From contig VXNS01000071.1 in NCBI GenBank assembly GCA_009840445.1, forward strand, positions 1 through 40,901: a stretch of DNA of 40,901 nt, in the 5' to 3' direction. The position numbers were made by a program, and so were the translations under genes. The notes beneath the pieces are model-generated. The model searched no databases. It saw nothing but the letters and a program-made list of their open reading frames with translations, and had not been told where the DNA came from. Shown here piece after piece: positions 8,157-15,774 of this stretch (the stretch's first letter is position 1; the number at the start of each line of letters is the position of its first letter). This stretch comes from Synechococcus sp. SB0662_bin_14 (lineage in GTDB: Bacteria > Cyanobacteriota > Cyanobacteriia > PCC-6307 > Cyanobiaceae).

Positions 8157-8709
8157 TCCGTCGACGCTTGCGGGCATAGAGTTGGATGGCCACTGCCATA
8201 AAAACAACGAGGGCCACCACCAGCCACGTGGCGGAGCCCCTAGGGAATTGGCCCTTGAAAACGGCCAGCATCACGATCACCACCAGCAGCAGGGTGGGGG
8301 CTTCGTTGAGGGCCCGCAATTTGCCGCTGCTCCAGGTGCAGATCCCTTGCTGCAACTGCCCCATCAGCCGGTAGCAGAACACGTGATAGGCCAGCAGCAG
8401 GGCGACAAAGGCCAGTTTGACGTGCAACCAGCCCTGGTGAAGCCAACCGGGGTTGGCTGCCAACAGACCCACGGCCATGGCCACCGTCACCACCATGCCG
8501 GGGGTGGTGATGATGTTGGCCAGCCGCTTCTCCATCAAGGTGTATTGGGGCTTGAGCACCGCCTGGGCATCCGGGCCGAGGGCGTCCGCTTCCACGTGAT
8601 AGATGAAGAGGCGCACCAGATAGAACAGCCCGGCAAACCACACCACCACCCCGATCACGTGGAAGGTCTTGAACCAGAGATAGGCCTCTGGCGGCAGGTG
8701 TAGTGCCAT
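8122..8709 (-). CDS. hemJ: Protoporphyrinogen IX oxidase HemJ
   Basis: A 195-residue inner-membrane protein that oxidises protoporphyrinogen IX to protoporphyrin IX, on the path to heme and chlorophyll. The N-terminal helix carries the family hallmark WFKTFHVIGVVVWFAGLFYL with the conserved histidine. Further helices are LANIITTPGMVVTVAMAVGL, LHVKLAFVALLLAYHVF and the C-terminal VVALVVFMAVAIQLYA. Length matches cyanobacterial HemJ (about 190-200). The ATG at 8709 (MALHLPPEAYLWF) is the natural start; the frame runs on upstream only because the helicase pseudogene happens to be in the same phase. It overlaps the PHP gene. A degraded second copy of its 5' end lies at 10413-10483. Confidence 0.92.
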   Translation of the reverse strand: MALHLPPEAYLWFKTFHVIGVVVWFAGLFYLVRLFIYHVEADALGPDAQAVLKPQYTLMEKRLANIITTPGMVVTVAMAVGLLAANPGWLHQGWLHVKLAFVALLLAYHVFCYRLMGQLQQGICTWSSGKLRALNEAPTLLLVVIVMLAVFKGQFPRGSATWLVVALVVFMAVAIQLYARKRRRNAEQQALSQDA

Positions 8710-8871
8710 CGGGGAAGGGGAGCTTCGGGGTGAGGCCCTCATTACAGCATAGCTTGCTTGGGTGTGCTTCCCCGTCGTTCCCAGGCAAGCGAGGACAAGC
8801 TTCCCACACGGGATATCCTCACACCATGAGAAAGTCGGTTGTGAAGAGGGTTTGCGTGAGCCAGCAGACTT

Positions 8872-9946
8872 TACCAGATTGTAGTTTTTCCAGTTAAAGG
8901 TGGCCAGGTCAATACCGCCTGATGTACCTGAGTCGCGGGATAGATCCGTATGGTCTAGCAATGTGTAGGCAAAAAAGCGGTCTTCAAGAAATGGATTCTG
9001 TTTGTGGTTCTTGGCGGCAGGGTAAAGAGACCAAATTATCCAGCAGTTTTTTGGACAGAGCACCAGCACACGGGCATTCTCCCGCTAGCTCAAAATGTTT
9101 GATGCCCGCCAGGGCAGTATAGGTTTTCCCCAGTCCCACGCTGTCAGCCAGAATGCAGCCGTTGTGCTCTTGCAGCTTGGCAATGACGCTCTTAGCGCCG
9201 TCCTTCTGGAAGCTGTAAAGGGTGTTCCAGATTTTGCTATCCTGGAAACCGGCGGTGGTGCTGAGATCCTCACCGGCCAGCCTTGCCTTAATGCTCTTGT
9301 AGAACAGTTCATACAAGGTCTTGTAATAGACTTTCTCTGGGCTTTGGTCACCGCCGATGCGATTCAGAGCATTCAGCACTATCTCCTTCACATCTTCGCT
9401 CAAGTGGTCATCATGCCAAAGCTGATTGAACCAATCCAGCAGTTCTGTCACGGCTGCGGCCTCATGGGTGGCCAGGTTGATTTCCAGATTGGGCTTATCG
9501 CTGCCCCCTAGTCCCTTTTGCATAAAATTGGAGCTGCCGACGATGCCCAATTTATCATCGGTAGATTCGGTAAGGTACATCTTGCCGTGGAGAAAGTTGG
9601 ACCATCTGGCTGAGCGTATGGACACGTTGCTTTTGCTCACCCACTCAGCACACTGCCTGGCAAGGCCCTTCTGCTCCAGCGTGAACCGTGGCTCTAACCC
9701 GTGCTCGGTGAATTGAAAAGATTTAGGCTCATCCTTCCCTGGATCCAAATCCTTCATCGATGAAGGATCGCCAAAGAGGAAACGCACCTTGGCCACACTG
9801 TTTAACTCAGCTTCCAGCAGCGCATAGCCATAGATGGTGAAGTAGGCAGAGACCACACTGAATGCATCAGCGTCCCTCAGGACTGGCTTCAGGCAGTCTG
9901 CCACCTTGCGAGTGTGGTTGTCGATAATATGGCGGTTTGTCGTCAA
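8872..9946 (-). pseudogene. Decayed PLD-nuclease/SNF2-type helicase
   Basis: The N-terminal part reads as a phospholipase D-like domain (SAYFTIYGYALLEAELN, then HGKMYLTES and GIVGSSNFMQKGL, residues about 30-160). A linker follows, then a SNF2 helicase start with Walker A ADSVGLGKTYTAL (about 270-285). Soon after, the frame breaks: one extra base near 9086, one base missing in an A-run near 9055 and one extra near 9040 are needed to read RVLVLCPKK..., then HTDLSRDSGTSG and LATFNWKNYNLV. Homology ends at about 8872, just before the expected Walker B DEAH box. Intact relatives exceed 1000 residues and are often found with mobile elements and phage defence. Here only about a third survives and it cannot be active. 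It starts with a TTG at 9946. Confidence 0.88.
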
Positions 9947-10079
9947 TGGCGTTGGTCACGGACCCTCTGTCAAAGCCTATCACTACGGCAACTAAGGCGG
10001 GTCCATACTGAAAAGTACGCCACCGCCCAGCACATGCACCGCACCCAGCACCTTCGAGCAGTGACGGCCCTGTTGGGGA

Positions 10080-10301
10080 TCAGTGGGGTGCTTTGCGCAG
10101 CATCTCCATGATCTTCAAGGGCAGGCCCTTCACTTCGTCACTCAGGTCGTCCACTTTTTTCCGAAGCTCCTTCACGTCTTCCCGTAAATCGTCAATCCTC
10201 TTGTTCCGCTGGTTAATCAGCAGCCCCATCCCTACCAGGATCACGGCTGGCTGGGTCAGCAGCGCCAGCCGTTCGGTCAGCCCAGGGGGTACGGTAGGCA
10301 T
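10080..10301 (-). CDS. Tiny membrane coiled-coil protein
   Basis: A 73-residue protein with one hydrophobic segment (LLTQPAVILVGMGLLIN, about residues 14-30) and then a charged coil (RIDDLREDVKELRKKVDDL, about 35-55). This is the same plan as the 150-residue protein at 6266-6718: a short N-terminus, one membrane helix, then a cytoplasmic or periplasmic rod. The ATG at 10301 (MPTVPPGLTERL) is chosen because the longer frame runs through the decayed hemJ copy and into gor. It stands between the helicase pseudogene and that hemJ remnant. Function unknown. Confidence 0.6.
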   Translation of the reverse strand: MPTVPPGLTERLALLTQPAVILVGMGLLINQRNKRIDDLREDVKELRKKVDDLSDEVKGLPLKIMEMLRKAPH

Positions 10302-10412
10302 TGGGCTGGCTGATAGATGGGAACAGCCTACCAACGAACGGGAACAACGGCCACCGCTCCCCTTCCCGTGCGTGCCCAGGGCTCCCCGGCAGCCAAGGGG
10401 CGCAACCCCATG

Positions 10413-10483
10413 GGACAGCCCGGCCAACCACGCACCCCAATGACGTGGGAGGTCTTGAAACCAGAGATCAGCCCCTGGTGCAG
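10413..10483 (-). pseudogene. Decayed duplicate of the hemJ 5' end
   Basis: About 70 bp aligns with hemJ 8623-8697 in the same orientation. Shared blocks on the plus strand are acagcccggc, gacgtgg/cacgtgg, aggtcttgaa and ccagagat. On the minus strand it translates to GFKTSHVIGV, against intact WFKTFHVIGVVVW. One extra A after the ttgaa block and a deletion of four to five bases break the frame, so it is dead. It forms a direct repeat with the true hemJ start, bracketing about 1.7 kb that contains the helicase pseudogene and the 73-residue membrane protein. Confidence 0.8.
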
Positions 10484-10533
10484 CGCACCGGTAAGGAGGG
10501 AGAATATGGAGAGCAAGAGACAGTGGCACGACG

Positions 10534-11877
10534 ATGGCGCATCCAGACGAGCAACACTTCGACCTGGTGGTGGTGGGGGCCGGCTCCGGCGGCCTGGCTG
10601 CCGCAAAACGGGCCGCCGCCCATGGGGCCTCGGTGGCGATTGTGGAAGGCAGTCGGGTGGGGGGCACCTGTGTGATCCGGGGCTGTGTGCCCAAGAAGCT
10701 GCTGGTCTACGGCTCGGCCGTGGGGGAGCAACTGGCGGATGCCCCCAGCTACGGCTGGCCGGTTTCCCCTGTGGCGCCCCAAACCCACGTGCTGCTGGAC
10801 CACGTGCGCCGCGAGGTGGACCGTCTCAACGGCATTCATGAAGCATCCCTCAGCCGGGCCGGGGTGGCGCTGGTGCGGGGTTGGGCTCAGTTCCTGGATG
10901 CCCGGCGCTTGCAGGTGGGAGAGCAGGTGCTCCGGGGCGAGACCATCCTCGTTGCCGTGGGGGGGCGGCCGGTGCGCCCCAACCTGCCCGGGGCTGACCT
11001 GGCCCTGGTGAGTGACGACCTGTTTCTCCTGGAGCGCTTTCCCAGCTCCATGGTCATCGTTGGCGGCGGCTACATTGCCTGTGAATTCGCCTGCATCCTG
11101 CAGGGTCTGGGGGTGGCCGTGACCCAGGTGGTGCGCCGTGAATTGCTGCGGAGCTTTGATCGGGGCTGCGTGGCCAGCGTGGAGGCGGGCATGGTGGAGA
11201 AGGGCATAGCGTTCCGCAAGGGGGTGTCTCCCCAGGCCATCAGCAGCAGCGGCACGGGCCGCCGGGTGGAGTTCTCCGACGGCAGCAGCGTGGAGGCGGA
11301 AGCCGTGCTTCTGGCCACCGGCCGCAAGCCGCGGCTGGAGGGGTTAAACCTGGAGGCCGCCGGCGTGGCGGTGGAGCGGGGGCGCATCCCCGTGGATGGT
11401 GACCAGCGCACCAACCTGGCCCACGTGTTTGCCGTGGGGGACGTGACGGATCGCATCAACCTGACACCCGTGGCGGTGGACGAGGGGCGCGCCTTTGCCG
11501 ATTCCCAATTTGGCCAAAAACCCCGCCGTACGGACCACGGCCTGGTGGCCAGTGCGGTGTTCACCCAGCCGGAGCTGGCCACGGTGGGTCTCTCGGAGGA
11601 AGCAGCCAGGCAACGGCACGGGGAGGACGTGCGGGTGTGCGAGGCCCGTTTCCGCAGCCTGTCCCGGGCCCTGCCCAAAACCGGCAGCCCCTGCCATTTG
11701 AAGCTGGTGCTGGGTCCCCAGGAGCGGGTTCTGGGTTGTCACATGGTGGGGGAGCACAGCGCCGAGATCATTCAGATGGCCGCCATTGCCCTGGGCATGG
11801 GGGCCACCAAGGGGGATTTTGACCGCACCATGGCCCTCCATCCCAGCATCAGCGAGGAGTTTGTGACCATGGCATGA
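10534..11877 (+). CDS. gor: Glutathione-disulfide reductase
   Basis: A flavoprotein that uses NADPH to regenerate reduced glutathione in the cytoplasm. The 447 residues show an FAD Rossmann motif VVGAGSGGLAA (14-24), the redox-active disulfide GGTCVIRGCVPKK with Cys46 and Cys51, an NADPH-binding VIVGGGYIACEFA (about 172-184), the second FAD contact FAVGDVTDRINLTPVA, and the C-terminal dimer motif ALHPSISEEF carrying the catalytic histidine. Length and order match bacterial and cyanobacterial enzymes. The ATG at 10534 is the only plausible start. It is on the opposite strand to the debris upstream. Confidence 0.96.
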   Translation: MAHPDEQHFDLVVVGAGSGGLAAAKRAAAHGASVAIVEGSRVGGTCVIRGCVPKKLLVYGSAVGEQLADAPSYGWPVSPVAPQTHVLLDHVRREVDRLNGIHEASLSRAGVALVRGWAQFLDARRLQVGEQVLRGETILVAVGGRPVRPNLPGADLALVSDDLFLLERFPSSMVIVGGGYIACEFACILQGLGVAVTQVVRRELLRSFDRGCVASVEAGMVEKGIAFRKGVSPQAISSSGTGRRVEFSDGSSVEAEAVLLATGRKPRLEGLNLEAAGVAVERGRIPVDGDQRTNLAHVFAVGDVTDRINLTPVAVDEGRAFADSQFGQKPRRTDHGLVASAVFTQPELATVGLSEEAARQRHGEDVRVCEARFRSLSRALPKTGSPCHLKLVLGPQERVLGCHMVGEHSAEIIQMAAIALGMGATKGDFDRTMALHPSISEEFVTMA

Positions 11878-11968
11878 GATTGGGACGTGAGATCGGATCT
11901 GGCCCCAGTGCTGCACGGGTGGTCAGAGTGGGTAAGCTGAGACCAGTCCGCATCCCCATGGGGCGTCC

Positions 11969-12367
11969 ATGCCGATCCCGAATCACGAATTGCTGGCCAG
12001 AGTCGAATTCCTGGAAGCGCGGCTTGAACGCCTTGAACGCTTGGAGATTTCCCCCTCCGATCTGGAGGAACACCTTGCCCGGCTGAAGCGCCTGGAAGGG
12101 TTCATGGAGTGCATCGAGGGCTACCTGGATCGCCTGGAGCGCTTGAGCGGACCCTTGTCTCGTCTGGAGGAACGCCTTGACCTGATGGAAGGCCGACCCG
12201 CCAGCCGCAAGACAGCCCAGCGCCCTCGGCATGGCCGCTTGGTGCAATCCAGGGTCGGGATCAAGGCGTTCCTGTCTCAGGCCGGGCAGTCACCATCCGC
12301 GCCACAGCGTGGCTTCCCCTTCAAGGCCTTCAGGACGTGGTTTCTGCGGCAACTGGGGGGGCGCTAA
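11969..12367 (+). CDS. Soluble coiled-coil protein, function unknown
   Basis: A 132-codon frame with strong heptad character over residues 7-75: FLEARLERLERLE, DLEEHLARLKRLEG, YLDRLERLSGPLSRLEERLD. A basic tail follows without hydrophobic segments. It starts 91 bp after gor, and its last 38 bp overlap the 3' end of sufR on the opposite strand, so the two genes converge and overlap. I recognise no family. It could be a real small coiled-coil protein, like others in this window, or a frame kept open by GC bias. The regular heptads favour a real protein. Confidence 0.5.
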   Translation: MPIPNHELLARVEFLEARLERLERLEISPSDLEEHLARLKRLEGFMECIEGYLDRLERLSGPLSRLEERLDLMEGRPASRKTAQRPRHGRLVQSRVGIKAFLSQAGQSPSAPQRGFPFKAFRTWFLRQLGGR

Positions 12368-13001
12368 CGGGAGGCTGAACGCGGAAGCCACAGTGGTGGT
12401 CCCCCTCCTGGATCCAATGGACCCGCTCCACGTGGCAATCAGGGAAGATGCTGCGGTAGAGTTGCAATTCCTGGCTACAGATCACGGGAAACTGCTCGGC
12501 AATGCGGGCCACAGAGCAGTGAAAGGCTGTCAGCAGCCAGCCATGTTGATCTTCACACGGTTCATAGTCCGCCACGTACCCTTCCTGACGGCGCAGCTCC
12601 ACCAGGCGCTGCAGGCGCTTCTCCGGGGGGCAGTCCCCCAGGAGGTTGCGGTAATGTCGGGCCTGGGCTGCGGCGTGCTGGCCAAGAAGGGTTTGCAGTT
12701 GATCGGGGCCAAGGTGGCTGGCCATGGTGTGGAGAAGCCCTCGGGCAAACTCCTCGCTGCCGTCGGGGAAGTGATCCCGGCCCTGGTCCGTCAGCCGCCA
12801 GAGATGGCTGGGTCTCCCCGGGCCGGTGGTGTTACAGGGGCTTTCCACCAACCCTTCCTGTTCCAGGCTGCGCAGATGGCGGCGCATCACCTGTACGGAG
12901 ACCCCCAACTGGCTGGCCATGGTGGTGGCTGTGGCCTGGCCCAGCCGCAGCAGAAGGGTCAGCGCGGCCTCACGGGTGGATGTGACCGGTTCTGACGACA
13001 T
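12330..13001 (-). CDS. sufR: SufR, Fe-S-sensing repressor of the suf operon
   Basis: A 223-residue DeoR/ArsR-like winged-helix regulator. The helix-turn-helix is near 13-56 (LLLRLGQATATTMASQLGVS, then MRRHLRSLEQEGLV). The C-terminal half has the cluster-binding pattern of cyanobacterial SufR, Cys162-X12-Cys175-X13-Cys189, plus Cys149 and Cys204. With its [4Fe-4S] cluster bound SufR represses suf; cluster loss under oxidative stress or iron limitation relieves repression. That is known for Synechocystis and inferred here from the motif and the divergent position. I start at the ATG at 13001 (MSSEPVTSTREAALTLL), because the ten residues upstream run into the shared promoter. The 3' end overlaps the coiled-coil gene. 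Confidence 0.93.
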   Translation of the reverse strand: MSSEPVTSTREAALTLLLRLGQATATTMASQLGVSVQVMRRHLRSLEQEGLVESPCNTTGPGRPSHLWRLTDQGRDHFPDGSEEFARGLLHTMASHLGPDQLQTLLGQHAAAQARHYRNLLGDCPPEKRLQRLVELRRQEGYVADYEPCEDQHGWLLTAFHCSVARIAEQFPVICSQELQLYRSIFPDCHVERVHWIQEGDHHCGFRVQPPVSAPPVAAETTS

Positions 13002-13044
13002 CACGGGGGAAGCGGCCACAGGGCCGTGCATATGGCTGTAGTCT

Positions 13045-13060
13045 AGTTAGGAAACTAACT
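13045..13060. promoter_or_regulatory. Candidate SufR operator between sufR and ftrC-suf
   Basis: A perfect inverted repeat, AGTTAG-GAAA-CTAACT, sits midway in the 80-bp gap between the divergent starts of sufR (13001) and ftrC (13082). A -10-like TAGTCT (13039-13044) abuts it on the plus strand. Synechocystis SufR binds CAAC-N6-GTTG; this palindrome differs in spacing and sequence, so recognition by SufR is inferred from position and symmetry. Confidence 0.6.
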
Positions 13061-13081
13061 GGTTTCGTTACTCTGCTGCCC

Positions 13082-13435
13082 ATGAATCCGGACCAAGCCG
13101 TTCAGCCCACCCCCGAAAGCCTGGAGGCCCTGCGCAAGTTTGCCCAGACCTATGCCCAGCGCACCGGCACCTACTTCTGCAGTGATCCCGGAGTCACTGC
13201 CGTCGTTCTCAAGGGGTTGGCCGCCCACAAGGATCAGCTCGGGGCGCCCCTCTGCCCGTGCCGTCACTACGACAGCAAACCCGCGGAGGCGGCCCAGGCT
13301 TTCTGGAACTGCCCCTGTGTGCCCATGCGGGAACGCATGGAATGCCACTGCATGTTGTTTCTCACCGAAGACAACCCCTTCCGCGGTGACAGCCAGACCA
13401 TCACCACGGACACCATTCAGGCCCTCGCCAACTAA
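13082..13435 (+). CDS. ftrC: Ferredoxin-thioredoxin reductase, catalytic chain
   Basis: The 117-residue catalytic subunit passes electrons from ferredoxin to thioredoxin, linking photosynthetic electron flow to enzyme regulation. It carries the full cysteine set of the family: Cys33, CPC at 58-60, CPC at 77-79 and CHC at 88-90, which hold the [4Fe-4S] cluster and the active disulfide. The ATG at 13082 (MNPDQAVQPTPESLEAL) follows the sufR promoter region. It is the first gene of the suf cluster and 18 bp before sufB, so it is likely co-transcribed; the enzyme itself needs a cluster. Confidence 0.96.
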   Translation: MNPDQAVQPTPESLEALRKFAQTYAQRTGTYFCSDPGVTAVVLKGLAAHKDQLGAPLCPCRHYDSKPAEAAQAFWNCPCVPMRERMECHCMLFLTEDNPFRGDSQTITTDTIQALAN

Positions 13436-13453
13436 ACCCTCTCCCATCCCACG

Positions 13454-14896
13454 ATGAGCAGCGCCGCCGCCGTAGAGGCCATTAACACAACGCCTTACCG
13501 CTATGGCTTTGTGACCGACATTGAGACCGAGAAGATTGCCAAGGGCCTGGATGAGTCGGTGGTGCGGCTGATTTCGTCCAAAAAGAAGGAGCCGGATTTC
13601 CTGCTGCAGTTTCGTCTGAAGGCCTATGCCCAGTGGCAGGCCATGGACGAGCCCAACTGGGCCGCCCTAAGATATCCAGTCATCGATTATCAAGATATCG
13701 TCTATTACTCGGCCCCCCGCCAAAAGGAGCAGAAAGCCAGTCTGGAAGACGTGGATCCCGCCCTTCTGGACACCTTTGACAAGCTGGGTATTCCCCTGAG
13801 TGAACAGAAGCGTCTCAGCAACGTGGCTGTGGACGCGGTGTTTGACAGTGTGTCCATTGCCACCACCTATAAGCAGAAGCTGGCAGAGCACGGCGTGGTG
13901 TTCTGCTCCATGGGGGAAGCCGTCAAGGATTACCCGGAACTGGTGGAACGCTACCTGGGTTCCGTGGTTCCCATGGGAGACAACTTCTTCGCGGCGCTCA
14001 ACTCTGCAGTATTCAGTGACGGCTCCTTTGTATACATTCCCAGAGGGGTGCAGTGCCCCATGGAGCTGTCCACCTACTTCCGCATCAACAGCGATGACGC
14101 GGGACAATTTGAGCGGACCCTGATTATTGCCGAGGAAGGGGCCAGCGTCAGTTACCTGGAAGGATGCACAGCGCCCATGTTTGACACCAACCAGCTTCAT
14201 GCCGCCGTGGTGGAGCTGGTGGCCCTGGATGATGCCTCCATCAAATACTCCACCGTTCAGAACTGGTATGCCGGGGACGAGAACGGTAAAGGGGGAATCT
14301 ATAACTTTGTCACCAAGCGGGGGCTGTGCAAGGGCAAGCGCAGCCGCATCAGTTGGACCCAGGTGGAAACGGGTTCAGCCATCACCTGGAAGTATCCAAG
14401 CTGTGTGCTGCGCGGCCAGGATTCTGTTGGCGAATTTTACTCCGTGGCCCTCACCAATCATCATCAGCAGGCGGATACGGGCACCAAGATGGTTCATGTT
14501 GGTCCTGGAAGTCGCTCCACCATCATCAGCAAAGGCATCAGCAGCGGCCACTCTGCCAACAGCTATCGAGGGCTGGTCAATATCGGCCCGCAAGCCCGTG
14601 GAGCCCGCAACTTCAGCCAGTGTGATTCCATGCTCATCGGAGACCAGGCGGCAGCCAATACCCACCCCTACATCCAATCTCGCCAACCTGAAGCCACCGT
14701 TGAGCACGAGGCCAGCACCTGCCATATTTCCGAAGATCAGCTTTTCTATCTGCAGTCTCGCGGTATTGAGCCCGAGGCAGCAGTCTCCATGTTGGTGAGT
14801 GGATTTTGTCGCGACGTATTTAACCAATTACCCATGGAATTTGCCGCTGAGGCCGATAAACTTTTGGCCCTCAAGCTGGAAGGTTCTGTTGGCTAG
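13454..14896 (+). CDS. sufB: Fe-S cluster assembly scaffold SufB
   Basis: Core scaffold of the SufBC2D complex on which Fe-S clusters are built in the cytoplasm. The 480 residues include [20 protein letters not shown], the central beta-helix ([10 protein letters not shown]-type repeats), [14 protein letters not shown] with the cluster-related cysteine, and the C-terminal [20 protein letters not shown]. Length and ends match cyanobacterial SufB. It lies between ftrC and sufC in one transcription unit. Confidence 0.97.
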   Translation: MSSAAAVEAINTTPYRYGFVTDIETEKIAKGLDESVVRLISSKKKEPDFLLQFRLKAYAQWQAMDEPNWAALRYPVIDYQDIVYYSAPRQKEQKASLEDVDPALLDTFDKLGIPLSEQKRLSNVAVDAVFDSVSIATTYKQKLAEHGVVFCSMGEAVKDYPELVERYLGSVVPMGDNFFAALNSAVFSDGSFVYIPRGVQCPMELSTYFRINSDDAGQFERTLIIAEEGASVSYLEGCTAPMFDTNQLHAAVVELVALDDASIKYSTVQNWYAGDENGKGGIYNFVTKRGLCKGKRSRISWTQVETGSAITWKYPSCVLRGQDSVGEFYSVALTNHHQQADTGTKMVHVGPGSRSTIISKGISSGHSANSYRGLVNIGPQARGARNFSQCDSMLIGDQAAANTHPYIQSRQPEATVEHEASTCHISEDQLFYLQSRGIEPEAAVSMLVSGFCRDVFNQLPMEFAAEADKLLALKLEGSVG

Positions 14897-14949
14897 GCCC
14901 CACCAGACTTTGTATTGCTCTGATCCATTCCCTGCTCTCCATCAGTTCC

Positions 14950-15774
14950 TTGACCTCCACTGAGATCACTCCCTTGTGTGAAGCCCCCATCCAACCGGGG
15001 GACGTGTTGCTGTCCATTGAGAACCTCCATGCCTGCGTGGAGGAGAACGAGATTTTGCGGGGTGTCTCCCTACAGATTCGCGCCGGCGAAATCCATGCCC
15101 TCATGGGGCGCAACGGCAGCGGCAAAAGCACCCTCTCCAAAGTGATTGCCGGCCACCCTGCCTACACCGTCACCGCTGGCAGCATCCACTACAGAGGCCA
15201 GGATCTGCTGGCCCTCTCCCCGGAGGACAGGGCCCGCTCGGGCGTGTTCCTGGGCTTTCAATATCCCGTGGAAATCCCTGGCGTCAGCAATCTGGAATTC
15301 CTGCGGGTGAGCTGCAACGCACGGCGGCAGCACCGGGGTCAGGAGGAGTTGGACACCTTCGCCTTTGAAGACCACGTGCGGGACACCATGGCCATTGTGC
15401 AGATGGATCCGGCATTTCTGGAGCGCAGCGTCAACGAAGGCTTTTCCGGTGGGGAGAAAAAACGCAACGAAGTTCTGCAGATGGCGCTGCTGAAGCCGCT
15501 GGTGGCCATCCTGGACGAGACGGATTCCGGTCTAGACATTGACGCCTTGCGCATTGTGGCCAACGGGGTGAAGAAGCTGGCGTTGCCAACAACCGCCACG
15601 CTGCTGATCACCCACTACCAGAGATTGCTGGACGCCATCACCCCTGATTTCGTTCACGTCATGGCGGAGGGTCGCATCCTGCGCACCGGCGACAAGGATT
15701 TGGCCATGGCGCTGGAGCAACGGGGATACGACTGGATTGACGGTGTGGACGGCGCGGACACTCCTCAGCCATGA
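14950..15774 (+). CDS. sufC: Fe-S assembly ATPase SufC
   Basis: ABC-type ATPase of the SufBC2D complex. Walker A GRNGSGKST at about 53-61, signature FSGGEKKRNEVLQMA near 162, and Walker B LVAILDETDSGLDIDAL with the SufC-specific form. No in-frame ATG is available: the start is either TTG at 14950 or a GTG at 15004 (VLLSIENLHACVEEN). The TTG gives 274 residues with a longer N-terminus than usual, the GTG about 256, which is nearer the family norm. The stop overlaps the sufD start by 4 bp, indicating translational coupling. Confidence 0.94.
   Translation: MTSTEITPLCEAPIQPGDVLLSIENLHACVEENEILRGVSLQIRAGEIHALMGRNGSGKSTLSKVIAGHPAYTVTAGSIHYRGQDLLALSPEDRARSGVFLGFQYPVEIPGVSNLEFLRVSCNARRQHRGQEELDTFAFEDHVRDTMAIVQMDPAFLERSVNEGFSGGEKKRNEVLQMALLKPLVAILDETDSGLDIDALRIVANGVKKLALPTTATLLITHYQRLLDAITPDFVHVMAEGRILRTGDKDLAMALEQRGYDWIDGVDGADTPQP

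Noticed and set aside
8814-8826. TCCTCACAC string recalling the conserved motif of cyanobacterial sRNA Yfr1
   Set aside because: Only nine of eleven motif bases match, the flanking stem-loops are absent and the context (helicase debris upstream of hemJ) is wrong.
10328-10694. Minus-strand frames that would extend the 73-residue membrane protein to 204 residues
   Set aside because: The extension passes through the decayed hemJ fragment and the gor start; no conserved sequence.
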